Numbered from the stretch's first letter, positions 36,209-45,115 are shown. The stretch is DNA of 64,000 bases from Streptomyces rimosus (GCF_008704655.1 NZ_CP023688.1:1612001-1676000); one strand, 5' to 3'. Notes: generated by a model from the sequence alone, not told the origin. Program-made: numbers and translations.

Positions 36209-36673
36209 TCAGCCCGCGTCCGGCCCCGGCTTCTCCCCGGGGTTCACGACCCGCGCCAGCAGCGCCATCAGCTGCTCGCGTTCGGCGGGCGTCAGACCCG
36301 CGGTCAGTTCGTCGTTGGCGCGGTCGCCCAGCTTTTCCGTACGGCGCAGGGTGCGCTCCCCCGCGGCGGAGATCTCGATGGCGTTCTTGCGCCGGTCCCT
36401 GGGGTCGGGGGTGCGGGTCACCAGCCCGTCGGCCTGGAGGTCGTTGACGACCGCGACCATGTCCTTGGGGTCGATGCCGACACTGCGGCCCAGTTCCGCC
36501 TGGGAGACCGGGCCCAGTTCGCCGACGGCCGACAGCACCGCGTGGTGCATCATCCGCATCCCCTCCTCGGCCAGCGCTTCGGCGACGAGCCGGTGGCCGC
36601 GGGCGGCGGCCCGGCCGAGCAGCCAGCTGGGGAGGGCGCGGATACGGGCGGGCGCGTACGGGGTCTCTGCCAT
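36209..36673 (-). CDS. MarR-family transcriptional regulator
   Basis: This 154-residue protein has the MarR winged helix (MMHHAVLSAVGELGPVSQAELGRSVGIDPKDMVAVVNDLQADGLVTR in pieces, wing PDPRDRRKNAIEIS). It is divergent from a quinone oxidoreductase gene, and two near-identical palindromes fill the space between them. It most likely represses itself and the oxidoreductase and is released by a phenolic or oxidant ligand. The ATG at 36673 has only a weak ribosome site. Confidence 0.9.
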   Translation of the reverse strand: MAETPYAPARIRALPSWLLGRAAARGHRLVAEALAEEGMRMMHHAVLSAVGELGPVSQAELGRSVGIDPKDMVAVVNDLQADGLVTRTPDPRDRRKNAIEISAAGERTLRRTEKLGDRANDELTAGLTPAEREQLMALLARVVNPGEKPGPDAG

Positions 36674-36695
36674 GGCGCCAGCCTATCCGGAAAAC

Positions 36696-36740
36696 CATTG
36701 GGTGCCCCAATGACTGATGTTATCGTTGGGGCATCCAACG
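36696..36740. promoter_or_regulatory. Twin MarR operator palindromes
   Basis: CATTGGGTGCCCCAATG (36696-36712) and CGTTGGGGCATCCAACG (36724-36740) are each palindromic, with 7- and 6-bp perfect outer arms. They are near copies of each other in inverted orientation; extended to 21 bp they match at 18 positions. They lie between the MarR and oxidoreductase start codons. Confidence 0.8.
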
Positions 36741-36807
36741 GTTTCCCGGTGCGTCCGGGCGACCGCCCCTGCGCGCGTTGCGCCGCGCCCACTCCCCGGA
36801 GGTGCCC

Positions 36808-37749
36808 ATGCGGCGAGTCCGCTTCCATTCCTACGGCGGTCCGGAGGTCCTGCGGGTGGAGGAGGCCGAGGTCCCCGAGCCGGGCCCCGGTGAGCTGCTC
36901 GTCCGTACCGAAGCCATCGGGGTGAGCCTGCCGTCCGTACGCCGCACACGCGGGGACGGCAACGGCGGCGGCGTACCGCTGCCAGCCGTCCTCGGCGGCG
37001 AGGTGGCCGGCGAGGTGATCGGGCTGGGCCCGGACGTCACCGGCTTCGCGGTCGGCGAGCGGGTCACCGGGCTCTCCTTCACCGGCTCGTACACCGACGT
37101 GGCCACCGTGCCGGCCGCGCTGGCTTCCCGGATTCCGGACGGCGCGACGAGCGAGGACGCCGTCGCGCTGGTCCGCGGCGGCCAGGTCGCCCTCGCCGCG
37201 CTGGCCACCGCCGCCCCGGCCGGTACGGAATCGGTGCTGGTCACGGGCGCGGCCAGCGCCACCGGCCACCTCGCGGTGCAGCTCGCCAAGCTGCGGGGGG
37301 TACCGCGGGTGGTGGCGGCCGTCGGCTCCGCCGCCAAGGCGGACTTCCTGTACGGGCTCGGCGCCGACGAGGTCGTGGTGTACGAGGACGCGTCCTGGGG
37401 CGAGCCCGTCGACATCGTGCTCGACGGTGTCGGCGGGGACCTGCTGCCGCGTGCGGTGGCGGCCCTCGCGCCCGGCGGCCGATTGGTGTTCTTCAACTCG
37501 GGCGGCGGCACGGTCCCGGCGTACGACCTCCTCGCGGGCTCGAAGACGATCACCGGGCTGACCATGGCGCGCTTCGCCGCCACCCGCCCGGAGCTGTACG
37601 AGCGGCACGGCGCCGAACTGTGGGAGCACTTCCTCGCGGGGCGGCTGCGGGCCGCCGTGCACGCCCGCGTTCCGCTGGCGGAGGCCGGCCGGGCGCACGA
37701 GATCATCGAGGGCCGCGGCAATCTGGGGAAGGTCATGCTGATCCCCTGA
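36808..37749 (+). CDS. Zinc-binding-type quinone oxidoreductase (MDR family)
   Basis: This 313-residue protein belongs to the medium-chain dehydrogenase superfamily, quinone reductase branch. It starts MRRVRFHSYGGPEVLRVEE, has the cofactor domain loop VLVTGAASATGHLAVQLAKLRG and ends in the family tail AHEIIEGRGNLGKVML. The zinc ligands of alcohol dehydrogenases are absent. It probably reduces quinones or enones with NADPH. GGAGGTG precedes the ATG by 4 nt. The divergent MarR gene and the twin palindromes point to induction by a small toxic molecule. Confidence 0.92.
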   Translation: MRRVRFHSYGGPEVLRVEEAEVPEPGPGELLVRTEAIGVSLPSVRRTRGDGNGGGVPLPAVLGGEVAGEVIGLGPDVTGFAVGERVTGLSFTGSYTDVATVPAALASRIPDGATSEDAVALVRGGQVALAALATAAPAGTESVLVTGAASATGHLAVQLAKLRGVPRVVAAVGSAAKADFLYGLGADEVVVYEDASWGEPVDIVLDGVGGDLLPRAVAALAPGGRLVFFNSGGGTVPAYDLLAGSKTITGLTMARFAATRPELYERHGAELWEHFLAGRLRAAVHARVPLAEAGRAHEIIEGRGNLGKVMLIP

Positions 37750-37906
37750 CCGGCGGGCCGGGGCGCCGGCAGCGGCCTGCCCGCGACCCGTACAGGCATC
37801 CCCCGCGTCCTCCGGACGGGGGGAAATCCCGCCGGGTGCGAAGAACCGCCGCGCGTGGCTTGTGGCGGTGCCGGGAGCCCAGTAGCTTCCTGCGCACCGC
37901 GAGGAG

Positions 37907-37996
37907 GTAGGACGTCCTACGTACAACGTCCATACGGGCGGGCGGAATACCGGAATTCCGGGTGCCTCACCCGCGATCCCGGTATCCCGCCCGCCC
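37907..37996. promoter_or_regulatory. Structured leader before the sialidase gene
   Basis: The gap 37750-38063 has no gene but contains a perfect 14-bp palindrome GTAGGACGTCCTAC (37907-37920). After it comes a long stem: GGGCGGGCGGAATACCGG (37936-37953) pairs with CCGGTATCCCGCCCGCCC (37979-37996) at 17 of 18 positions across a 25-nt loop, and the loop contains a further short palindrome. It may end the oxidoreductase transcript or control sialidase expression. Confidence 0.6.
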
Positions 37997-38063
37997 CGCC
38001 CTCCCCTCCCTCCTCCGACGCCCCGCCGATGCCCCGCCTACGCCTCGAAGGGCAGGTCGGATC

Positions 38064-39989
38064 ATGACGCCACCGTTCCGTCTCCATGACAACCACCGCG
38101 GCAGACCCGCCAGCGGATCTCGGCCGCGGCGCCGCGCGCTGGCCGCGCTCGCCGCCGTGGCCACCGTTCTCGTCCCGGCGGCCACCGCCCAGGCCGGCCC
38201 CACCACCACCGCGGCTCCGTCCACCGGCTTCGACCAGCAGGTGCTGTTCAAGGCGGCCCAGGAGCACGGCTACGCGTGCTTCCGCATCCCGGCCATCGTC
38301 CGGTCGACCCACGGCACCCTGCTGGCGTTCGCCGAGGGCCGGGTACGCAACTGTGGCGACGCGGCCGACATAGACCTCGTACTGAAAAGGTCCACCGACG
38401 GCGGCCGTACGTGGGGCCCCCTCCAGGTCGTCAACGAAGGCGGCGGCGACACGCACGGCAACCCGGCCCCCGTCGTCGACCGCGAGACCGGCCGCATCCT
38501 GCTCGCCGAGACCTACAACAAGGGCCGCACCGACGCCGGGAACTGCGACGTCCCCTGCGACCGCACCCCGCACCTCCAGTACAGCGACGACGACGGCGCC
38601 ACCTGGTCGGCGCCGCGCGACCTGACCGCCGAACTCCGGCCCGCCGGATGGAACTCCTGGTACGCGACCGGCCCCGTGCACGGCATCCAGCTCACCCGCG
38701 GACGGCACGCCGGACGGCTCGTCTTCACCGTCAACGCCGAGAGCTACGCGGGCGGCCGCATAACGGCCAACCACGCGGCGCTGATGCTCAGCGACGACGG
38801 CGGCGACACCTGGCGGGTGGGCGCCGTGGACAGCTATCCCACCGCCGCCGACGGCACGTTCCGTCAGAAGCCGTCCGAGATGAGCCTGCTGGAACGCTCC
38901 GACGGCTCGGTGTACGTCAACGGGCGCGAGCAGGACGGTACCGATCTCGGCCACCGCACGGCGGCCGTCAGCCGCGACGGCGGCGCCTCCTTCGCCCACC
39001 CCTTCCGCACCCTGCCCGACCTGTACACGCCGATGGTGCAGGGCTCCGTACTGCGGCTGCCCACCCGCACCCTGATCGCCGCGCCCGCCGACCCCGACCG
39101 CCGCCGCACGATGACCATCCGCTCCTCGTACGACGAGGGCCGCACCTGGGAAGGCGTGGACCGGGGCGCCCGGATCACCACCGACTGGTCCGGCTACTCG
39201 GACCTGGTGGCCGTCTCCCCCGGCCTGACCGGGCTGCTGTACGAGGGCGGAGCGGCCGACGCCCGCGACGAGATCCGCTTCGCCCGCTTCACCGACGCCT
39301 GGCTCGGCCCCCGCCGGGGCCCCGATCCGACGACCCCGGACCACGGGCGGCACGCCCGGCCCGCGCTCGTGCTGGGCGGTGCCCGCCCGGTACCGGGCCG
39401 CTTCGGGGACGCGCTCTCCTTCGACGGCCGGGACGACGCCGTACGGCTGCCCTTCCGCCGCTCGCTCCCCCTGGGCAGCGGGGACTTCACGTGCAGCCTC
39501 TGGTTCCGCTACCGCGCCACGTCCGGCGAGCAGCCGTTCCTGTGGATGGGCGGGGTGGGCAGCCGCAGCCCGCAGGTGGCCCTGCGCGGCGACCCGGCCC
39601 GCGGCCGGATCAGCGCCTCCATCACCGCGCTCGACGGCGCCCGGCCCGCCGCCACCGCCGAGGCCGCCACCACCGCCGCGTACAACGACGGCCGGTGGCA
39701 CCACCTGTCCCTGCGGCGCACCGGTGGCCGGCTGTCCCTCGCCGTCGACGGCGCCGAGACCCGTACGGTCCCCGACGTCCCCGGCTCCGTGAGCCGCAAC
39801 TCCGTCTTCGGCGTGCACGCGGGCCAGAAGGTGGACAGCCGCGCTCACCTGGCCGGTGACCTGGACGAAGTACGCGTCTACGGGCGGGCACTGAGCGACG
39901 GCGAACTGGCCCGGGTCCGCGAGGAGAACGGGCGCGTCAGGGGGCCCGTCGTGCTGGACCTGCCCTTGGACGACGTGGACGGCGAGTAG
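38064..39989 (+). CDS. Secreted exo-alpha-sialidase with C-terminal LamG-like domain
   Basis: This 641-residue protein has a signal peptide ending near ATAQAG (residue 44) and a six-bladed sialidase fold. The arginine motif is FRIP (F73-P76), and Asp boxes are at 110-117 (STDGGRTW), 174-181, 243-250, 303-310 and 355-362. A catalytic-type Glu lies in SEMSLLE and a Tyr in WSGYSDL (378). From about 440 a concanavalin-like LamG domain follows (FGDALSFDGRDDAVRLPF, WHHLSLRRTGGRLSLAVDG). GH33 enzymes cleave terminal sialic acid from glycans. Secretion suggests use of host or environmental glycoconjugates. No sialic acid uptake genes are adjacent. The ATG at 38064 follows GGGCAGG. Confidence 0.9.
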   Translation: MTPPFRLHDNHRGRPASGSRPRRRALAALAAVATVLVPAATAQAGPTTTAAPSTGFDQQVLFKAAQEHGYACFRIPAIVRSTHGTLLAFAEGRVRNCGDAADIDLVLKRSTDGGRTWGPLQVVNEGGGDTHGNPAPVVDRETGRILLAETYNKGRTDAGNCDVPCDRTPHLQYSDDDGATWSAPRDLTAELRPAGWNSWYATGPVHGIQLTRGRHAGRLVFTVNAESYAGGRITANHAALMLSDDGGDTWRVGAVDSYPTAADGTFRQKPSEMSLLERSDGSVYVNGREQDGTDLGHRTAAVSRDGGASFAHPFRTLPDLYTPMVQGSVLRLPTRTLIAAPADPDRRRTMTIRSSYDEGRTWEGVDRGARITTDWSGYSDLVAVSPGLTGLLYEGGAADARDEIRFARFTDAWLGPRRGPDPTTPDHGRHARPALVLGGARPVPGRFGDALSFDGRDDAVRLPFRRSLPLGSGDFTCSLWFRYRATSGEQPFLWMGGVGSRSPQVALRGDPARGRISASITALDGARPAATAEAATTAAYNDGRWHHLSLRRTGGRLSLAVDGAETRTVPDVPGSVSRNSVFGVHAGQKVDSRAHLAGDLDEVRVYGRALSDGELARVREENGRVRGPVVLDLPLDDVDGE

Positions 39990-40004
39990 GCACGGGGCCA
40001 CTGG

Positions 40005-40667
40005 TCAACGCCTTCCGTAGAAGGCGTCGACCAGCGACTCCATGCTCTTCTGGAAGGAGCAGCAGAGCGCGATCCACGAGCCGTCCACGAAGACCAGGTC
40101 GAAGCGGCCGCGGGGCAGCGTCGTGCGCGGCCGGGGCCGCAGTTCGGCGATGTCCTGGCGCGGGACTTCCACGGCGAGGGCCGGTTCGGGGTCACGGGCC
40201 CGCCACCCAGTGGCGTGGTCGGTGACCACGAACAGCCGGCGGTCGGTGACCGCCTGGTGCCGGGGCACGCCGCCCGCGTTGGTGACCTGCACGAGGAAGC
40301 GCCCGGCCATGCTGGTCCAGCTGCCTTCCATGGGCTTGCCGTACATCATGCGCTCGGCCGCGTCGTCGATGGCGTCCTCGATGTTCTCCGGGGCCTCGCT
40401 GATCCCCTCCGCGACGTTGCCCACGGCGCGGGTCAGCCGGCTGTCGGTGAACCGGTTGTCGGTGACCGCGCCGATGGGCCGCGACGCCTTGCCCAGGACA
40501 TTGCCCAGCACGCCCCGGATCCGCTTCTCCAGCGCCGACTGCTTGGGCGGCAGCCGCAGATGGGCGGGGACCAGCGGCAGGGACGGGTACACCTCGTACT
40601 GCTCGCTCTGCAGCAGCACCTCGCCGGGCCGGAGGAACTGCCGGCACGGAGTCTCGTGGTCGATCAC
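40005..40667 (-). CDS. Uncharacterised protein, third gene of the WXG100-like operon
   Basis: This 220-residue protein has no signal peptide or membrane segment. It starts MIDHETPCRQFLRPGEVLL, has a charged helical middle (PENIEDAIDDAAERMMYG) and a C-terminal half of short strands (GRFLVQVTNAGGVPRHQAVTDRRLFVVTDH, RFDLVFVDGSWIALCC) that looks like a PH- or GRAM-type fold. I do not recognise a named family. It starts 18 bp after the WXG-like gene, so the three are one transcript. An immunity or chaperone role is possible but not shown. Confidence 0.75.
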   Translation of the reverse strand: MIDHETPCRQFLRPGEVLLQSEQYEVYPSLPLVPAHLRLPPKQSALEKRIRGVLGNVLGKASRPIGAVTDNRFTDSRLTRAVGNVAEGISEAPENIEDAIDDAAERMMYGKPMEGSWTSMAGRFLVQVTNAGGVPRHQAVTDRRLFVVTDHATGWRARDPEPALAVEVPRQDIAELRPRPRTTLPRGRFDLVFVDGSWIALCCSFQKSMESLVDAFYGRR

Positions 40668-40685
40668 GCGGCCATTCTCCTTGCC

Positions 40686-41825
40686 TCAGCCGAAGGGATT
40701 GTCCGGGTCGCGCGGCTGCTGGGCCGCCGTCGGGCGGAACATCAGGCGGATGTCCTGGTCGACGGCCGGCTTCTGGTAGCGGCCGAGCGGGTCCGGGTTG
40801 GCGGGGGCCGGGGCGGTGGGGACCCCGGTCTTCGACGGCGGGCTCAGCGGTCCGCTGACGGCGGGCCCGCCGGCCGTACCTCCCCCGGAGGGCGACGGGT
40901 CGAAGTCCGACGCCGGCGGCAGGTGGACGTCGCCGTGCCGCTGCGCGCCACCGGCCTTGGCGCCCCCGTCGTCACTGCCATCGAGCATGTGGTCGAGTTT
41001 TTCGGCTCCTGCCTGGACGATGGGCGAAAGGGCCTGCGTCGGATCGCCCGAGAAGCCCAGGCCCCCCATGCCGAGGCCGACGGCGCCCTTCATCGGCACC
41101 TTGATCGCCTTCAGGGCCTTCTTCGCGGCAATGCCCTTCAGGAACTTCTCGGCCTCGACCGGGTCCTTGATGTGCTTCCAGGTCCAGGGCTTGAGCTTCT
41201 TGACCTTCGACATCTTCTTGGCCTTCTTCAGCAACTTGATGATGTTGACGAAGGCCCGCAGTTCGGTGGCCAGTTCCTCCAGCACCCGGGCGATACGGGT
41301 CGAGACGATCCCGGCCTGGGCCACGGCGGTGGCGGCGGCCGCCGCGGCCGAGGCACCGACCGTGATGATCGAGGTGGCGAGCGCCACGGCCAGCTCGATG
41401 ATCGCCCACTCGATCAGCTCGCGGATCAGCGTCTCCACGACCTGCTCGGCCAGCTTGGCCCGGGAACCGGCCTGTTCCAGGACGTCCGCGACCGCGTCCA
41501 TGTCGGCGGCTTCCTGCTCCAGGGCCGCTTCCATCTCGGCCAGGTGCCCCTGGAACGCGTCGGCCGCCTCACCGGTCCACTCGTGGGCGAGGTCCGCGCG
41601 GTCCCGGCGCTGATCGGCGATCAGATCACGTAGATCGCGGGCCTGTTCGCGCCACAGCTTGGCGGCCTCCTGAAGGCCCTCGTCGTCACCGGTGACGGCT
41701 TCCAGGTGCTCGGCGAGCGGTTCGACGAGCGGGCGCATGATGGCGTCCACCGCCGAGTCGAACCCGCTCATCCAGTCGTTGACCTTGTTGTAGGCGCTCA
41801 CCGCACCCGTCGCCACGCCGCTCAT
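40686..41825 (-). CDS. WXG100-like large protein, putative type VII secretion substrate
   Basis: This 379-residue protein starts with helices of the ESX type, including the WxG turn EWTGEAADAFQGHLAEME (about residues 82-99). A hydrophobic helix pair follows (IIELAVALATSIITVGASAAAAAATAVAQAG), then a Lys-rich stretch (LLKKAKKMSKVKKLKPW) and a Gly/Pro-rich tail ending MFRPTAAQQPRDPDNPFG. No toxin domain is visible. Its ATG overlaps the stop of the small upstream gene by four bases. The layout fits an ESX-secreted or membrane-associated partner protein. Function is unknown. Confidence 0.75.
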   Translation of the reverse strand: MSGVATGAVSAYNKVNDWMSGFDSAVDAIMRPLVEPLAEHLEAVTGDDEGLQEAAKLWREQARDLRDLIADQRRDRADLAHEWTGEAADAFQGHLAEMEAALEQEAADMDAVADVLEQAGSRAKLAEQVVETLIRELIEWAIIELAVALATSIITVGASAAAAAATAVAQAGIVSTRIARVLEELATELRAFVNIIKLLKKAKKMSKVKKLKPWTWKHIKDPVEAEKFLKGIAAKKALKAIKVPMKGAVGLGMGGLGFSGDPTQALSPIVQAGAEKLDHMLDGSDDGGAKAGGAQRHGDVHLPPASDFDPSPSGGGTAGGPAVSGPLSPPSKTGVPTAPAPANPDPLGRYQKPAVDQDIRLMFRPTAAQQPRDPDNPFG

Positions 41826-42154
41826 CGGGCGCTCCCGGAACCGCCCTGGACGTGCTGCATCGTGCGCACGGTCTCGTCCTCGTCGGACTGGTACGCCCGT
41901 GCCGTCTCGGTGACGCCCTCGCCGACCTTCTCCTCCAGCGTCGCCGCCTTCTCGAGGATGTCCAGGCAGTCCTCGCTCTGCTCCGAGTAGGCGCTGTACA
42001 GTTCGTCGGCCTCCGGGAGCTTCCCGAATGCCTGCTGGTTCAGCGAGTGCGAGGCGAGCTTGCTGCGTATCGCCCGCAGCTTTTCCGCCCGCTGGTCAGA
42101 ACTTTTGGCGAACTTGTGCAGGGCTTCTTGAGCAGCGGTGAATTGCTCGGGCAC
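41822..42154 (-). CDS. Small helical WXG100/EspC-like protein
   Basis: This 110-residue all-helical protein (VPEQFTAAQEALHKFAKSSDQ, SLNQQAFGKLPEADELYSAY, then LDILEKAATLEEKVGEGVTETARAYQ) has the length and shape of small ESX partners. The second helix carries no canonical WxG. The GTG at 42154 is chosen because GGGGGAG stands 5 nt upstream; an in-frame ATG at 42178 overlaps that site. It is the first gene of a tightly coupled three-gene operon. Confidence 0.75.
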   Translation of the reverse strand: MPEQFTAAQEALHKFAKSSDQRAEKLRAIRSKLASHSLNQQAFGKLPEADELYSAYSEQSEDCLDILEKAATLEEKVGEGVTETARAYQSDEDETVRTMQHVQGGSGSAR

Positions 42155-42406
42155 AGATCTCCCCCGATCCGTTGTCATGGTGCGGTCAGGCGCGCCGGGG
42201 CGCCGCAAAGACCCGGACCACAGTACGGCGTCACCGACGGCGGGCAGGACGGGGGTGTTGGGGTCCGTTGTGCAGATTTGTGGGGTCAAGAGGCGGCGCG
42301 GGGCGAGGGGTTGCCGACCGCTCTTTGCTGGTCATTGGCCAGCCCTAATAATTCTCTTTACCATTATTTGGGGTTGATGCGCGACTCCGGAAACGGCGTA
42401 GCGCAC

Positions 42407-42849
42407 CTATCGAGACACCCCGGGAAATTGCCGCAAAAGCCGGGTCACCGTTCCGGAGCCCGCGGCGCGTCCTTGGTGGCGGAAGGCGAAAGCCTGGGAT
42501 TCCTCAAGGGCTACGGGCCGTTCGAGGGCGACAGTCACCGTGGCCGTGTGCAGCGGGCGAAGTACGTCCATCCCGTGGGGCAGCGTCACCACGCCCCGTA
42601 CCGCGGCAGCGCGCACATAAAAGGCAAGACTTCCGCCGGTGCGCACCTCGGCGGCGCCCTCGTCTTCCGACAGCAGAGCGATGTCGGCCGCGAAGACGGC
42701 GTGCGCGGCAATCGACCCGGGCGCCGCGAGAACCTGGCCACGCTCGGCCTCTCCCGCCTCGGCGCCATGCAGCAGCAGACCGACGTTCATGCCCACAGGC
42801 TGAAGACATCTTCGACGGGCATCAGGAACGGCTTCCGCAGGGCACTCAT
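42407..42849 (-). pseudogene. EF-Tu domain II/III gene with internal deletion and frameshift
   Basis: The text opens MSALRKPFLMPVEDVFSL, the start of EF-Tu domain II. It then jumps, in another frame, to GMNVGLLLHGAEAGEAERGQVLAAPGSI and runs through a complete domain III (RGVVTLPHGMDVL, RPVALEESQAFAFRHQGRAAGSGTVTRLL). About 50 residues of domain II are missing and the frames differ by one base at about 42,797. No GTPase domain is seen upstream. The sequence is diverged from true elongation factor Tu, so it may come from a stand-alone EF-Tu-like gene. A 130-residue domain III protein could still be made from the GTG at 42796. Confidence 0.75.
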
Positions 42850-42913
42850 CGGCGCATTCTCGCGTGCGCCGGGTGCGTCCGGCGATCTCCGTGCGTACGG
42901 CGTCCGGGCGGCC

Positions 42914-43972
42914 TCACCGCCCCGACGCCCCCACCGCCTCGGCTTTCTCCCCGCGCCGTGTCTGCCCCGTATCGGCCACCGCTGCGGCCCCCGCCTCCTC
43001 CGGCACCCGTGCCGCGTACCGCTTCGCCAGCACCGCGCACACCATCAGCTGCATCTGGTGGAAGAGCATCAGGGGCAGGACGGCCAGGCCGGCTCCGCCG
43101 CCGAACAGGACGGTGGCCATGGGGAGCCCGGCGGCCAGGCTCTTCTTCGAGCCGGCGAAGGTGATGGCTATGCGGTCGCCGCGGGGGAAGCCGGCCTTCT
43201 TCGAGCCGTACGAGGTGATGGTCAGCATCAGGGCCAGCAGGACGGCCTCGACGCCCAGCAGGCTCAGCAGTTGCCACGGGGAGACCTGGTGCCAGATGCC
43301 CTCGACCATGCCGGTGCTGAAGGCGCTGTAGACGACGAAGAGGATGGAGCCGCGGTCGACGAAGCCGAGGATCTTCTTGTGACGGGTGAGGAAGCCGCCG
43401 ATCCAGCGGCGCAGCAGCTGTCCGGCGAGGAAGGGCACCAGCAGCTGGAAGACGATCGAGACCAGGGAGCGGGCCGAGAAGCCGCCGCCGCCGCCCAGGA
43501 GGAGGGCCGCCAGCAGCGGGGTCAGCACGATGCCGACCAGGCTGGAGAAGGAGCCCGCGCAGATCGCCGCCGCGACGTTGCCGCGCGCTATGGAGGTGAA
43601 GGCGATCGAGGACTGGACGGTGGAGGGGACCAGGCACAAGAAGAGCAGGCCGGTGTAGAGGGGCTGCGTCAGGACGTACGGGACGAGGCCGCGGGCGGCC
43701 AGGCCCAGCAGCGGGAAGACCATGAACGTACAGGCCAGGACCGTCAGGTGCAGCCGCCAGCTGCGCATCCCGGCGAGCGCCTCGCGGGTGGAGAGCCGGG
43801 CACCGTAGAGGAAGAAGAGCAGCGCGACCGCGCCGGTGGACGCGTTGTCGGCGACGGTGGCGGCCGTGCCGCGGGCGGGCAGCAGCGCCGCGAGGCCGAC
43901 GGTGGCGACGAGGGCCAGGATGAATCCGTCCACGGGGAGCCAGGAGGGGATTTTGAGCTGAGGGCGGCGCAT
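42914..43972 (-). CDS. Bile acid:sodium symporter family (BASS) transporter
   Basis: This 352-residue protein has about ten membrane segments. BASS motifs include ALLFFLYGARLSTREALAG, CLVPSTVQSSIAFTSIARGNVAAAICAGSFSSLVGI and TFAGSKKSLAAGLPMATVLF. The ATG at 43972 follows a GAGAG site. The family moves organic acids with sodium. It is divergent from a LysR regulator whose operator-like palindrome lies between the two, so the regulator probably controls it. The substrate is unknown. Confidence 0.9.
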   Translation of the reverse strand: MRRPQLKIPSWLPVDGFILALVATVGLAALLPARGTAATVADNASTGAVALLFFLYGARLSTREALAGMRSWRLHLTVLACTFMVFPLLGLAARGLVPYVLTQPLYTGLLFLCLVPSTVQSSIAFTSIARGNVAAAICAGSFSSLVGIVLTPLLAALLLGGGGGFSARSLVSIVFQLLVPFLAGQLLRRWIGGFLTRHKKILGFVDRGSILFVVYSAFSTGMVEGIWHQVSPWQLLSLLGVEAVLLALMLTITSYGSKKAGFPRGDRIAITFAGSKKSLAAGLPMATVLFGGGAGLAVLPLMLFHQMQLMVCAVLAKRYAARVPEEAGAAAVADTGQTRRGEKAEAVGASGR

Positions 43973-44094
43973 GGTCTCTCTTCGACGGTTGGTGCGGGTG
44001 GGGTGATCGGTGCAGGTGAGGTGGTCGGGAAGCGTGGTGTGGACGGTGTCCTCTCCAGCCTGCCTGGCGCCATGGCCATCGGGAACCCCTCTTA

Positions 44095-44115
44095 CCGTGG
44101 TGACTGCTATCACGG
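44095..44115. promoter_or_regulatory. LysR-type operator (T-N11-A-like)
   Basis: CCGTG and CACGG form a perfect inverted repeat with an 11-bp centre (CCGTGGTGACTGCTATCACGG is the 21-bp span 44095-44115, split here as CCGTG-N11-CACGG). It lies 30 bp before the LysR start and 123 bp from the divergent transporter start. Confidence 0.6.
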
Positions 44116-44144
44116 ATCGCGATGGCCGCCGGTAGGCTGGGACG

Positions 44145-45032
44145 ATGTTCGACCCGGTGCAGTTGCGTACGTTCCTCGCGGTGGCCCAGACGCTGAGCTT
44201 CACGCAGGCCGCGCACCGTCTCGGCCTGCGGCAGTCCACCGTCAGCCAGCACGTGCGCAAGCTGGAGGCCGCGGCCGGGCGGCGGCTGTTCTCCCGGGAC
44301 ACCCACGCCGTGGACCTCACCGAGGACGGCGAGGCCATGCTCGGCTTCGCGCGCACGATCCTGGAGGCCAACGAGCGGGCCGCGGGTTTCTTCACCGGGA
44401 CGCGACTGCGCGGCCGGCTGCGGTTCGGGGCCTCGGAGGACTTCGTCCTGACCCGGATGCCGGAGGTGCTGGAGGAGTTCCGGCGCGACCACCCCGAAGT
44501 GGATCTGGAGCTGACGGTCGAGCTGTCCGGGACGCTGCACGAACTCCTGGCCGCCGGCCGCCTCGACCTCGTCCTCGCCAAGCGCCGCCCCGGCCCCGCG
44601 CGCGGCCGCCCGGAGGCGCCGACCGGTCGGCTCGTCTGGCGCGACCGCCTCGTGTGGGTCGGCACCGACCGGCTGCGGCTGGACGCGCGGCGACCGGTCC
44701 CGCTGGTGGTGTTCCCGCCGCCCGCGGTGACCCGGGCCCGCGCGCTGGAGGCTCTGGAGCGGCAGGGCCGCGACTGGCGCATCGCCTGTACGAGCGGCAG
44801 CCTGAACGGCCTGATCGCGGCCACCCGGGCCGGGCTCGGCGTGATGGCGCACAGCCTCGGCATGATCCCGCCCGGCCTGGTCCGGATGCCGTCCCGGGCC
44901 GGGCTGCCGGACCTCGGCGGGGTGGACTTCGTCCTGCTGTACGGCGACGAGCGGGAGGGCGCGGCCAGGGGCCCGGCGGATGCGCTGGCCGAAGCGATAC
45001 TGGCGGGCGGGGACCGGTTGCAACTGCCGTAG
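44145..45032 (+). CDS. LysR-family transcriptional regulator
   Basis: This 295-residue protein has the LysR helix-turn-helix at the N-terminus (LRTFLAVAQTLSFTQAAHRLGLRQSTVSQHVRKLE in two parts, residues 7-41) and a periplasmic-binding-like effector domain (LRGRLRFGASEDFVLTRMPEVLEEF). It is divergent from the BASS transporter, the usual arrangement for a LysR gene and its target. The ligand is likely the transported acid or a product. Confidence 0.92.
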   Translation: MFDPVQLRTFLAVAQTLSFTQAAHRLGLRQSTVSQHVRKLEAAAGRRLFSRDTHAVDLTEDGEAMLGFARTILEANERAAGFFTGTRLRGRLRFGASEDFVLTRMPEVLEEFRRDHPEVDLELTVELSGTLHELLAAGRLDLVLAKRRPGPARGRPEAPTGRLVWRDRLVWVGTDRLRLDARRPVPLVVFPPPAVTRARALEALERQGRDWRIACTSGSLNGLIAATRAGLGVMAHSLGMIPPGLVRMPSRAGLPDLGGVDFVLLYGDEREGAARGPADALAEAILAGGDRLQLP

Positions 45033-45115
45033 GGCGGCGCAGTGGGTCCAGGACCGGGCCCGTCACCTCCGCACCAGAAGCGGAACCCTCCCCTCCACAC
45101 GCGGAACCCCGCCCC

